A DNA stretch of 9,358 nucleotides from Deltaproteobacteria bacterium (lineage in GTDB: Bacteria > Desulfobacterota > GWC2-55-46 > S146-73). Location: positions 1-9,358 of the forward strand of contig WGFF01000096.1 in assembly GCA_015492355.1 (NCBI GenBank). The letters are read 5' to 3'. The position numbers were made by a program, and so were the translations under genes. Positions within the stretch are counted from its first letter, which is position 1. Every line of letters begins with the position of its first letter. The notes beneath the pieces were generated by a model. It did no database searches, was not told where the DNA came from, and saw only the letters and a list, made by a program, of their open reading frames with translations. Positions 1 through 6,528 of this stretch are shown here, in pieces.

Positions 1-126
1 GTATGCCTCTGCCTCCTTTGTCCTCTCGGGTGTCCTGTTGTAGGCACTCACACTGTGCCCTCCCTCAACCAGTCTTCTTGCCATATTCATGCCCATACGA
101 CCGAGCCCTATGATACCTATGTGCAT
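1..126 (-). CDS. gnd: 6-phosphogluconate dehydrogenase-like protein, N-terminal fragment (3' end outside window)
   Basis: Only the first 42 codons are visible. They begin MHIGIIGLGRMGMNMARRL, a Rossmann dinucleotide-binding start with GLGRMG (residues 7-12, GxGxxG), followed by a second strand ending in YNRTPE (residues 29-34). In the 6-phosphogluconate/beta-hydroxyacid dehydrogenase superfamily, an NR[ST] triplet here usually binds the 2'-phosphate of NADP. The expected reaction is oxidative decarboxylation of 6-phosphogluconate to ribulose 5-phosphate, which suits the transketolase and transaldolase/isomerase genes just upstream. The GLGRMGxNMA form resembles the shorter Gnd type more than the enterobacterial one. 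The ATG at 126 is preceded by GGAGG (137-141, ten bases away). An in-frame ATG at 153 would place that ribosome site inside the gene, so I reject it. With so little protein visible, another family member (3-hydroxyisobutyrate dehydrogenase type) cannot be excluded. Confidence 0.72.
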   Translation of the reverse strand, partial: MHIGIIGLGRMGMNMARRLVEGGHSVSAYNRTPERTKEAEAY

Positions 127-154
127 CGTACGGAAACCTCCGTGTTTTTTCATT

Positions 155-258
155 CAAACTCCCTTTCCCAAGACTTTTAATCCAAAGTTTTTTGGGAAAG
201 GGGTCAGGGGAAAACACTTTTTTACCAAAAAAGGGCGATAGCCCGGGGGGTTTTCCCC
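155..258. repeat. Compound palindromic repeat, copy 1 (dispersed family)
   Basis: Two abutting imperfect palindromes lie just upstream of the gnd-like gene. The first has perfect 10-base arms at 161-170 and 193-202, extended inward by A/T-rich pairs. The second has perfect 9-base arms at 207-215 and 250-258. It encloses two small hairpins: CTTTTTT/AAAAAAG (217-223 and 227-233, loop ACC) and GGC/GCC (234-236 and 241-243, loop GATA), so it could fold as a three-way junction. The first 56 bases (155-210) recur at 9303-9358 with 44 of 56 positions identical and no gaps. The recurrence marks this as a dispersed intergenic element (REP-like or a remnant of a small non-autonomous element), not a gene-specific regulator. 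No target-site duplication is evident. Confidence 0.75.
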
Positions 259-338
259 ACAACAACTCAGTCCCCAATATCTATATAATTCAGGTCCGAT
301 TCGATGACCCATTACCTAATATAAATCCCTGCCTCGAT
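259..338. other. A/T-rich spacer between repeat and terminator
   Basis: This spacer holds no gene. It is richer in A/T than the surroundings, with stretches such as TATATAAT and ATATAAAT. It could contain the promoter of the gnd-like gene, since a terminator-like hairpin lies just upstream of it in the transcription direction. I could not find a -35/-10 pair with good spacing on the minus strand, so no promoter is called. Confidence 0.4.
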
Positions 339-375
339 AAAAAAACCGGGGTTTCAGGGGTAAAAATCCCCTGAA
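339..375 (-). terminator. Probable rho-independent terminator after the transaldolase/isomerase gene
   Basis: On the minus strand, 12 bases after the fusion gene's stop codon, there is a perfect 8-bp stem (TTCAGGGG at 353-360 with CCCCTGAA at 368-375, 7-base loop). Seven consecutive T residues follow (A339-A345 on the plus strand). The T run begins seven bases after the stem rather than directly, which weakens the call. It would end the tkt/fusion transcript and give the gnd-like gene its own transcription. The TTCAGGGG arm also resembles the intergenic palindromes, so it may be a repeat remnant serving as a terminator. Confidence 0.5.
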
Positions 376-387
376 GGGGAGGTTCCT

Positions 388-3243
388 TTAAAGAGCCATC
401 CCAGCCCTGATAACATCCTTTACCTCTCTGAGTGCCTTTCCTGCATCCCCGTGGAGATGGAAGAGCAATACCCTTCTTCCCCTTGCATCGAGTGTATCCA
501 CGTCACCGAGTCCCTGGGAGAGTTCGAGCTCCCTGAATGTATAACCCCTTGCTGGTATTTTAAGGTCTCTGGTGTCCTGGTGCAGGAAGACCATGAAGAG
601 GGATTTTTTAGGTCCACCCTTGTGGAGCTGACCCGTTGAATGAAGGTATCGCGGTCCGTATCCAAACTGGGTGGCACAACCTGTAGAGTCCCTGAGGGAT
701 AGCCTTATGTCAGTGAAGATACCCTCTATCTCATGATCATTGGGATTGAAGTAGGCGAGTATGCCTATGTAGTCGCCTTTTTTGAGGAGCCCGAGGGATG
801 CCCTTACACAGGAGACTGCATCGGAAAAACCATCCCTGAGTGCCTCTGCCATGGTCCTGCCGATGGAGATACTGAATCCATCCCCCTCTGCCACCACAGG
901 AAGGACAGAGGATGGTCTTTCTCCCTTTTCAAACCCCTTGAGTATCATCCTCGTCCTCCTCTTGGCATCCTCTACATCAGGCTGGTCAAAGGGGTTTATA
1001 CCGATAATAGAGCCTGCAACAGCTGTTGCAACCTCCCACATGTAGAACCCACCCCCGAGTTCATGGACATCGTTAAGATATATTCGCACAACGGGATGTC
1101 CTCTCCTTTCGAGTCCATGGAGGGTTTCTTCTATCCCGTGTTCGCTATTAGGTAGCTCCAGGCTTACAAACAGCCTGTCATCACCGTAGACCTCTGGCTT
1201 ACCAGGTGGCTCACCTGTTATGGGTACGATACCCTTTCCTTCCTTGCCTGTACTCTCTGCAAGGAGTTGTTCTATCCATAGACCAAAGGAGGATATCCTT
1301 CTATCGGTGAATATGGTAGCCTTGTCCCTGCCCGCTGCTGCACAGAGCCCAAGGATACTGCCGAGTATGATGGCTGGATTGTCTGTTACAGGTACGCATG
1401 GCTGTGTTGCCTCCATGAGTTCACCCGCATGGAACAGGAGCCTGGATATATCTATCCCCTTTACCACCGCGGGTACGAGCCCGAAATAAGAGAGGGCTGA
1501 GAAGCGTCCACCTATGTCAGGTGGATTGACAAAGGTGCGTCTGAAGCGGTATCTCTCCGATAGTTCCACAAGCGGGGTGTCAGGGTCTGTAATGGCTATA
1601 AAATTCCTGCCGGGATCTTTATCCACAACACCGCTTACCCTCTTGAAGAAATATTCAAACAGGGTGAGGGGCTCTATGGTGGTGCCGGATTTGCTCGATA
1701 CGATAAAGAGTGTCCTTTCAGGGTCTATGGATGTGTCGATATCCATTATTGCCACTGGGTCGGTAGAATCGAGTACCTTCAATTCGGGATATCCTTCCTT
1801 TGGAGGGAATGTCCTCGATAGCACAAGAGGGGCGAGGCTCGAACCACCCATACCGAGGAGTACCACATCCCTGTAGCCCTCCTCCTTTATCTCCTCACCA
1901 AAGGCTACGAGTTCCTCTATTCTGCCCTCCATTGTGTCGGGTACTGTAACCCAGCCAAGGGCGTTTTTTATAATCCCCCTGTCAGGCTCGTCCTTCTTCC
2001 ACAGTGTGGGGTCCTTCTTCCATAGCCTCCCGGGGAAGTCCTCTCTTTTGAGCCTTTCCATGGTATCCCTGACTGGGCTCTCAAGGTCGTTAAGTTTGTA
2101 ACTTATCCTCATGGCTCTCCCTGATGTTATTATCTTCTTTCTTATGGATATACATTCCATAAGGTTGTTAAAGGAGTTCAGGAACTTTTCTATCCCTTCC
2201 TCTTCGAGCCTTTCTGTCACATCCTCCATGTCTATACCGATGGAGGCTATATCCTCCATGACCCTTTCTGCCTCTTCCATCCCCTCGGTCAGGGTCTCCT
2301 TTACCTTTCCGTGGTCGAGGAAGGCAAGGAGTGTTTTTAGTGGCATGGTGTTGACCGTCTCCCTGCCTATGAGCCCATCGACGTATTTCACATCGCTGTA
2401 GCGGGGATTCTTCACCCCTGTGCTCGCCCACAGAAGCCTCTGAGGACGGGCACCCCTTGAAAGAAGGTGCCTGAATCTTTCACCATGGAATATCTCCATG
2501 TATTCCCTGTAGGCAAGCTTGGCATTGGCTATGGCTGTCCTGCCGAGAAGGCTGGTAAGCCTCCTTCTATCTTTACCACTGGCACTCAGGATCATACCCT
2601 CGATGATACTGTCCACAGCCGTATCTATACGGCTTATAAAGAAGCTTGCAACACTCGATACAGAATCCAGTGGCTTTCCCTCCTTGAGCCTCCTTTCCAT
2701 ACCCCTTATATAGGCAAGTGCTATCTCCCTGTAACGTTCCACAGAAAAGAGGAGTGTGACGTTTATGTTGTATCCCTCACTTATGAGGAGTTCCAGAGAT
2801 GTTATCCCTTCCCTGGTTGCTGGCACCTTTATCATAACGTTCTGTCTGCCTATGAGGGAATGGAGTTTTTTTGCCTCATCTATGGTATCCTCTACACTCC
2901 TTGCAACCCGTGGTGATACCTCAACACTTACAAAACCATCCCTTCCTCCAGAGCCTTCGTAGACAGGAAGGAAGATGTCTGCACCCATCTTTATATCCTC
3001 TGAGAACAGATGCCTGAGTATCTCCCCTTCATCGAGTCCCTGACCAATGAGTTCCTTTATGGAATGGTCATAGTCAGTGCTTCCAGAGATTGCCTTTTCG
3101 AATATGGTGGGATTGGATGTGATACCAGTGATACCGTAGTCTGATACCATCCTCTGGAGCTCACCAGAGGTGATGAGCCCCCTTCTGAGGTCATCGTACC
3201 AGACACTCTGACCGAGTTCCCTGAGTTCAAGGAGGGGATTCAT
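388..3243 (-). CDS. Bifunctional transaldolase / phosphoglucose isomerase (fusion protein)
   Basis: This 951-residue cytosolic protein joins two sugar-phosphate enzymes. Residues 1 to about 370 are a transaldolase that moves a dihydroxyacetone unit between ketose and aldose phosphates. It shows ITSNPTIFEKAI (41-52), the Schiff-base lysine K139 in MIKVPAT, and the WASTGVKNP segment (272-280). From about residue 380 onward it is a phosphoglucose isomerase (glucose 6-phosphate to fructose 6-phosphate) with two SIS-type lobes. These carry GMGGSSLAP (464-472), phosphate-binding SSKSGTT (516-522), GGRFS with Arg580, ESTGKEGKG with probable catalytic Glu663, and GQLHKGG with Lys875. All key residues appear present, so both halves look active. 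The single continuous frame and length match known Tal-Pgi fusions, not an assembly join. The ATG at 3243 lacks a clear Shine-Dalgarno sequence but has a promoter candidate directly upstream. It lies 126 bp after tkt. I give no gene symbol because fused genes are named variously (tal-pgi). Confidence 0.96.
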   Translation of the reverse strand: MNPLLELRELGQSVWYDDLRRGLITSGELQRMVSDYGITGITSNPTIFEKAISGSTDYDHSIKELIGQGLDEGEILRHLFSEDIKMGADIFLPVYEGSGGRDGFVSVEVSPRVARSVEDTIDEAKKLHSLIGRQNVMIKVPATREGITSLELLISEGYNINVTLLFSVERYREIALAYIRGMERRLKEGKPLDSVSSVASFFISRIDTAVDSIIEGMILSASGKDRRRLTSLLGRTAIANAKLAYREYMEIFHGERFRHLLSRGARPQRLLWASTGVKNPRYSDVKYVDGLIGRETVNTMPLKTLLAFLDHGKVKETLTEGMEEAERVMEDIASIGIDMEDVTERLEEEGIEKFLNSFNNLMECISIRKKIITSGRAMRISYKLNDLESPVRDTMERLKREDFPGRLWKKDPTLWKKDEPDRGIIKNALGWVTVPDTMEGRIEELVAFGEEIKEEGYRDVVLLGMGGSSLAPLVLSRTFPPKEGYPELKVLDSTDPVAIMDIDTSIDPERTLFIVSSKSGTTIEPLTLFEYFFKRVSGVVDKDPGRNFIAITDPDTPLVELSERYRFRRTFVNPPDIGGRFSALSYFGLVPAVVKGIDISRLLFHAGELMEATQPCVPVTDNPAIILGSILGLCAAAGRDKATIFTDRRISSFGLWIEQLLAESTGKEGKGIVPITGEPPGKPEVYGDDRLFVSLELPNSEHGIEETLHGLERRGHPVVRIYLNDVHELGGGFYMWEVATAVAGSIIGINPFDQPDVEDAKRRTRMILKGFEKGERPSSVLPVVAEGDGFSISIGRTMAEALRDGFSDAVSCVRASLGLLKKGDYIGILAYFNPNDHEIEGIFTDIRLSLRDSTGCATQFGYGPRYLHSTGQLHKGGPKKSLFMVFLHQDTRDLKIPARGYTFRELELSQGLGDVDTLDARGRRVLLFHLHGDAGKALREVKDVIRAGMAL

Positions 3244-3252
3244 ATTTTATTA

Positions 3253-3281
3253 AATATAGCAGACAAATCCCCTCATCGCAA
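3253..3281 (-). promoter_or_regulatory. Candidate sigma70-type promoter for the transaldolase/isomerase gene
   Basis: On the minus strand, TTGCGA (3276-3281) and TATATT (3253-3258) are separated by exactly 17 bases. The -10 is preceded by TGC, which matches the extended -10 form TGN. The expected start of transcription, about seven bases past the -10, falls only about 2-4 bases before the ATG at 3243. The mRNA would therefore be leaderless or nearly so. That agrees with the absence of a Shine-Dalgarno sequence before this ATG. It is a pattern match only. Confidence 0.4.
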
Positions 3282-3369
3282 GAAAGGGGAGTGTAAGAGC
3301 CTTTCCCGCAAGACCCCCTTTCCAGAGGCTTCTGGCTGAGGTCTGTCAGGGAAGGGAGGGTGGTTTTGC

Positions 3370-5367
3370 CTATCTTTTGAGAAGTGCGAATATCCTGGAA
3401 AGGATATTCTCCTTGGTGAGCCCGTACTTTTCAAATAGTACTTTGTACGGTGCGGATGCCCCAAAGCGGTCTATACCTATTACCTCTCCCTTTGTGCCCA
3501 CGTATTTGTGCCATCCTATGGATGAGCCTGCCTCTATAGCGATCCTTGCCTCCACACTACTGGGCAGTACCTCCTCCCTGTAGGCATGGTCCTGTTCCTC
3601 AAAAATCTCCCAGCTCGGCATACTCACCACCCTTGCCTTTATACCGTGTTTTTTGAGTTCCTCGTACACCTCAAGGGCAATGTGTACCTCTGAGCCTGTT
3701 GCGATGATTATGATATCAGGTCTTCCATCATCAGGGTCTGCCAGTATGTACGCACCCTGAACAAGTCCTTCTGCAGGGGCGTATTTCTTCCTGTCTATGA
3801 TAGGGACCTTTTGTCTTGTAAGCACTATGGCAACAGGACCATCCCTTCTCAGGAGGGCTATCTTCCATGCCTGGGCTGTTTCATTTGCATCACAGGGACG
3901 TATGACAGTGAGGTTCGGTATAGCACGGAGCCCCGCGAGTTGTTCCACAGGCTGATGGGTCGGACCGTCTTCACCGAGTCCTATGGAGTCGTGAGTGAAT
4001 ACATACACCACATGGAGCCCCATGAGGGCAGAAAGCCTTATTGCAGGACGCATGTAATCTGAAAATATGAGAAAGGTTCCTCCAAAAGGCACGAGCATAC
4101 TCAGGGCGAGCCCGTTCATTATGGCACCCATGGCATGTTCACGCACACCGTAGTGGATGTTCCTTCCGGGTGAATCAGGGCTAAAATCCCCGTATCCATC
4201 GAGATAGGTGTTATTGGACGGTGCAAGGTCTGCGGAACCACCGAGAAGAAAATAGGTCTTCTCTGCTACGGAGTTGAGTACCCTGCCAGACGCACTCCTT
4301 GTTGCCATGGGACCACTGTCAGAGGAAAAGGCAGGTATGTCCTTGAGCCAGTCTGTCCTGTACTCCCTCCTCTCAAGAGCCCTTATCTCCTCTGCGAGGT
4401 GCGAGTATTCCTTTGAATATCCATCGAACATATCGAGCCAGTGTTTCTCAAGGTCCTCGCCCCGTTCGAGTGCCTTTCTGAAGACCCTGAGTGCCTCATC
4501 AGGTATGTAGAAGGGTGGGTCGAGGGGCCAGTTGAGCCTTTTTTTTGTAAGTCTCGTCTCTTCCTCTCCGAGGGGTGCACCGTGTACCTTGGCAGTGCCC
4601 TCCTTGTTGGGACTGCCGTAGCCTATACGTGTACGGGCGATGATGATGGAGGGCTTTTCCTTCTCCTCTCCTGCTATCCTTATGGCTCGTTCTATGGCAG
4701 AGAGGTCATTACCATCTACCTTCTGTACATGCCACTTAAGGGAGGTGAACCTGCCTGCAACATCCTCTGTGAAGGTGAGGTCTGTTGAGCCCTCTATGGT
4801 TATCCTGTTGTCAGAGTAAAGGTAAACTATGTTCCCGAGCTTGAGGTGCCCTGCTATGGATGCAGCCTCGTTGGATATACCCTCCATGATATCACCATCG
4901 CTTGTAATGGCGTATATGGTGTAGTCAAAGAGGGGGTATCCTGGCTTGTTGTATCTATGCGCAAGGTATTTTTGAGCCATAGCCATGCCAACACCCATGG
5001 CAAAGCCCTGCCCGAGGGGACCTGTTGTAGCCTCTATGCCTATATCAGGGTCGTACTCTGGATGACCCGGTGTACGGCTTCCCCACTGTCTAAAGTTTTT
5101 TAACTCCTCAAGGGAGAGGTTGTATCCAGTGAGGTGGAGCAGGGAATATAGGAGCATGGAGCCGTGTCCTGCGGAAAGTATGAACCTGTCCCTGCCGAGC
5201 CATCTTGGATTCCTCGGATTGTGCCGCAAAAAACGCGTCCACAGTACATACGCAATGGCTGCATCCCCCATGGGCATACCAGGGTGCCCTGAGCCTGCCC
5301 TTTCAACAGCATCCACTGCAAGGAATCTCAATGTGTTGATACAGGCTTCATCAATACTCTTGTTCAT
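3370..5367 (-). CDS. tkt: Transketolase
   Basis: This is a 665-residue thiamine-diphosphate enzyme that transfers two-carbon ketol units between pentose, tetrose and hexose phosphates in the non-oxidative pentose phosphate pathway. Visible motifs, counted from the chosen start, are GSGHPG (25-30, His28 at the active site), GPLGQG (116-121), the thiamine-diphosphate signature SDGDIMEG (156-163) with Asn187 of SDNRIT, VHG with His262, the catalytic glutamate Glu410 in HYGVREHAMG, and GEDGPTHQP (465-473). The C-terminal domain is complete and the length is normal for the family. The frame stays open upstream to 5475, but that extension would overlap the DUF502 gene by 74 bases. The ATG at 5367 begins MNKSIDEA and has AAGGTGAG just upstream, so I chose it. 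It lies 34 bp after DUF502 and is probably co-transcribed with it. TktA versus TktB subtype cannot be assigned. Confidence 0.97.
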   Translation of the reverse strand: MNKSIDEACINTLRFLAVDAVERAGSGHPGMPMGDAAIAYVLWTRFLRHNPRNPRWLGRDRFILSAGHGSMLLYSLLHLTGYNLSLEELKNFRQWGSRTPGHPEYDPDIGIEATTGPLGQGFAMGVGMAMAQKYLAHRYNKPGYPLFDYTIYAITSDGDIMEGISNEAASIAGHLKLGNIVYLYSDNRITIEGSTDLTFTEDVAGRFTSLKWHVQKVDGNDLSAIERAIRIAGEEKEKPSIIIARTRIGYGSPNKEGTAKVHGAPLGEEETRLTKKRLNWPLDPPFYIPDEALRVFRKALERGEDLEKHWLDMFDGYSKEYSHLAEEIRALERREYRTDWLKDIPAFSSDSGPMATRSASGRVLNSVAEKTYFLLGGSADLAPSNNTYLDGYGDFSPDSPGRNIHYGVREHAMGAIMNGLALSMLVPFGGTFLIFSDYMRPAIRLSALMGLHVVYVFTHDSIGLGEDGPTHQPVEQLAGLRAIPNLTVIRPCDANETAQAWKIALLRRDGPVAIVLTRQKVPIIDRKKYAPAEGLVQGAYILADPDDGRPDIIIIATGSEVHIALEVYEELKKHGIKARVVSMPSWEIFEEQDHAYREEVLPSSVEARIAIEAGSSIGWHKYVGTKGEVIGIDRFGASAPYKVLFEKYGLTKENILSRIFALLKR

Positions 5368-5401
5368 TATCTCACCTTCAGGAAAGAATTTTTCCCCTTG
5401 T

Positions 5402-6052
5402 CTACTTCCCAGGGCTATCCTTTTTGTTTCCCTTCCTACCAGGGGTATGTTCTTCAGATGGTATAACCATGCCACCTGTCATTATGAGCTTGAAGGCATC
5501 CTCCACACTCATATCGAGGGGAATGACCTCCCTTTCAGAAGCCACGATATAGTAACCCGATGTGGGGTTTGGTGTGGTGGGGACGAATATGTTTATGGTA
5601 TCGTTTACAGTCTTGTCCTGTACCTCACCACGTGTCCTGCCGGTTACAAAACCGATGGAGTAGAGTCCCTTTCTCGGATACTCGACAAGCACCACCTTTC
5701 TGAAGCCGTCATGGTCCCCTGCAAAAAAGGTCTCCATGAACTGCTTTGTCGCCTTGTAGACAGCCCTGAGTACCGGTATGCGCGTGAGTATCCTCTCGCC
5801 GATCTCCACGAGCTTCCTGCCGAGGAGGTTTGTTGCGAGTACCCCGATGAAGAATATGGCGAGTAGGGTGAATATAATACCTATGCCTGGTATATGGAAC
5901 GGCAGATAGGTATCGGGTCTCAAGGACTGGGGGAGTACCTTCACAATAGAGTCCATGAAACCCACTATGAGTATGAATACATAGGCGGTTATGTAAAGGG
6001 GTACTACAACAAGGAGACCGGTTATGAAATAGCTCTTGAGACTCTTCTTCAT
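5402..6052 (-). CDS. DUF502 family integral membrane protein
   Basis: This is a 216-residue predicted inner-membrane protein of the DUF502 family, whose biochemical role is not established in bacteria. A positively charged N-terminus (MKKSLKSYF) leads into hydrophobic segments at roughly residues 9-33 and 55-77. Then come the family's RIPVLRAVYKATKQ segment (91-104) and its hallmark FVPTTPNPTSGYYIV (156-170) in a soluble C-terminal domain of about 130 residues. The charged tail (RKGNKKDSPGK) looks disordered. The start codon overlaps the panD stop in an ATGA (6049-6052), which implies translational coupling to panD. The transketolase gene follows after 34 bases. The location suggests co-expression with coenzyme A and pentose phosphate enzymes. 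I infer no specific function from this, because DUF502 genes occur in many settings. Confidence 0.9.
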   Translation of the reverse strand: MKKSLKSYFITGLLVVVPLYITAYVFILIVGFMDSIVKVLPQSLRPDTYLPFHIPGIGIIFTLLAIFFIGVLATNLLGRKLVEIGERILTRIPVLRAVYKATKQFMETFFAGDHDGFRKVVLVEYPRKGLYSIGFVTGRTRGEVQDKTVNDTINIFVPTTPNPTSGYYIVASEREVIPLDMSVEDAFKLIMTGGMVIPSEEHTPGRKGNKKDSPGK

Positions 6053-6426
6053 ACACAGCCTACTATACGGGCACTGACTTCCTTTATCCTGTTGTGCTCA
6101 TCGAGATAGATTGTAACGGGTCTGTGGCTCTGAGCCTCTGTGTCGTCCACCACAGAGTAGCTCGCTATGATGATAACATCTCCTTTGCCTGCAAGATGGG
6201 CTGCTGCACCGTTTATGGATATGGTGCCACTCCCCCTCTCAGCCTTTATGGCATAGGTGGTGAATCTGTTACCATTGGTAATGTTGTAGATCTGTACCTG
6301 CTCAAAAGGCAGTATGGAGCTTGCCTCCATGAGTTCCTCATCAATGGCAATGGAACCCTCGTAGTCGAGATTTGCGTCTGTTACAACAGCCCTGTGAAGT
6401 TTGCTCTTCAACATCACACGCTGCAT
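6049..6426 (-). CDS. panD: Aspartate 1-decarboxylase (pyruvoyl enzyme proenzyme)
   Basis: PanD converts L-aspartate to beta-alanine, one of the two halves of pantothenate. It is made as a proenzyme that cleaves itself to create a pyruvoyl group. Counting from ATG 6426 (125 residues), the cleavage site is Gly24-Ser25 in DYEGS, with Lys9, Tyr22, Arg54 in NGNRFTTYAI, Thr57, Tyr58 and NGAAAHL (72-78). This numbering coincides with the E. coli enzyme, which favours this start. An in-frame TTG at 6432 would add two residues and sits at better spacing (6 bases) from the strong GGAGG at 6439-6443, so the start is uncertain by two codons. The stop overlaps the DUF502 start by four bases. The gene lies about 100 bp downstream of panC, which consumes its product. 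Confidence 0.96.
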   Translation of the reverse strand: MQRVMLKSKLHRAVVTDANLDYEGSIAIDEELMEASSILPFEQVQIYNITNGNRFTTYAIKAERGSGTISINGAAAHLAGKGDVIIIASYSVVDDTEAQSHRPVTIYLDEHNRIKEVSARIVGCV

Positions 6427-6437
6427 CTCCAAGTATA

Positions 6438-6445
6438 CCCTCCTT
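6438..6445 (-). promoter_or_regulatory. Strong Shine-Dalgarno sequence for panD
   Basis: AAGGAGGG on the minus strand is the best ribosome-binding site in the window. Its core GGAGG (6439-6443) lies 6 bases from a TTG at 6432 and 12 bases from the ATG at 6426. It therefore bears directly on which codon starts PanD. Confidence 0.65.
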
Positions 6446-6460
6446 TTCGATTTTATGGTA

Positions 6461-6515
6461 TTTCCCCCCTAACAGATTTCAGGGGAAAGTTCAGGCCCTC
6501 CTTTGTAAAGAGGGC
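6461..6515. repeat. Two hairpins between panC and panD, degenerate member of the palindrome family
   Basis: The panC-panD gap holds a 7-bp inverted repeat (TTTCCCC 6461-6467, GGGGAAA 6482-6488). Beside it is a palindrome with GCCCTC/GAGGGC arms (6495-6500 and 6510-6515) around the core CTTTGTAAAG (6501-6510). That core is a shorter version of CTTTTGTAAAAG in the perfect palindrome at 9281-9292. Neither hairpin is followed by a T run on the minus strand, so they look like repeat remnants or RNA structure, not terminators. Confidence 0.5.
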
Positions 6516-6528
6516 ATGTACAAGCGTC

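Noticed and set aside
155..258. CRISPR repeat or riboswitch
   Set aside because: There is no regular repeat-spacer series, and the same element occurs upstream of an unrelated gene at 9303, which argues against a gene-specific riboswitch.
259..338. Promoter of the gnd-like gene in the A/T-rich spacer
   Set aside because: Several -10-like strings exist but none has a matching -35 at 16-18 bases.
733..1155. 140-codon plus-strand open frame opposite the isomerase domain
   Set aside because: It is a shadow of the fusion gene, with the same stop-poor antisense effect and no motif.
3311..3344. Hairpin after tkt (AGACC/GGTCT outer arms, CCAGA/TCTGG inner arms) as a terminator
   Set aside because: The stem is interrupted and no T run follows on the minus strand, so it is not called a terminator.
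5368..5475. Upstream extension of the transketolase frame
   Set aside because: It would overlap the DUF502 coding sequence by 74 bases, lacks transketolase similarity, and the inner ATG at 5367 has a good ribosome site.
5120..5866. 248-codon open frame on the plus strand across tkt and DUF502
   Set aside because: It is antisense to two well-supported genes. Rare use of TTA, CTA and TCA codons in those genes removes stops from the opposite strand. The predicted protein is rich in Cys, Tyr and His with no recognisable domain.
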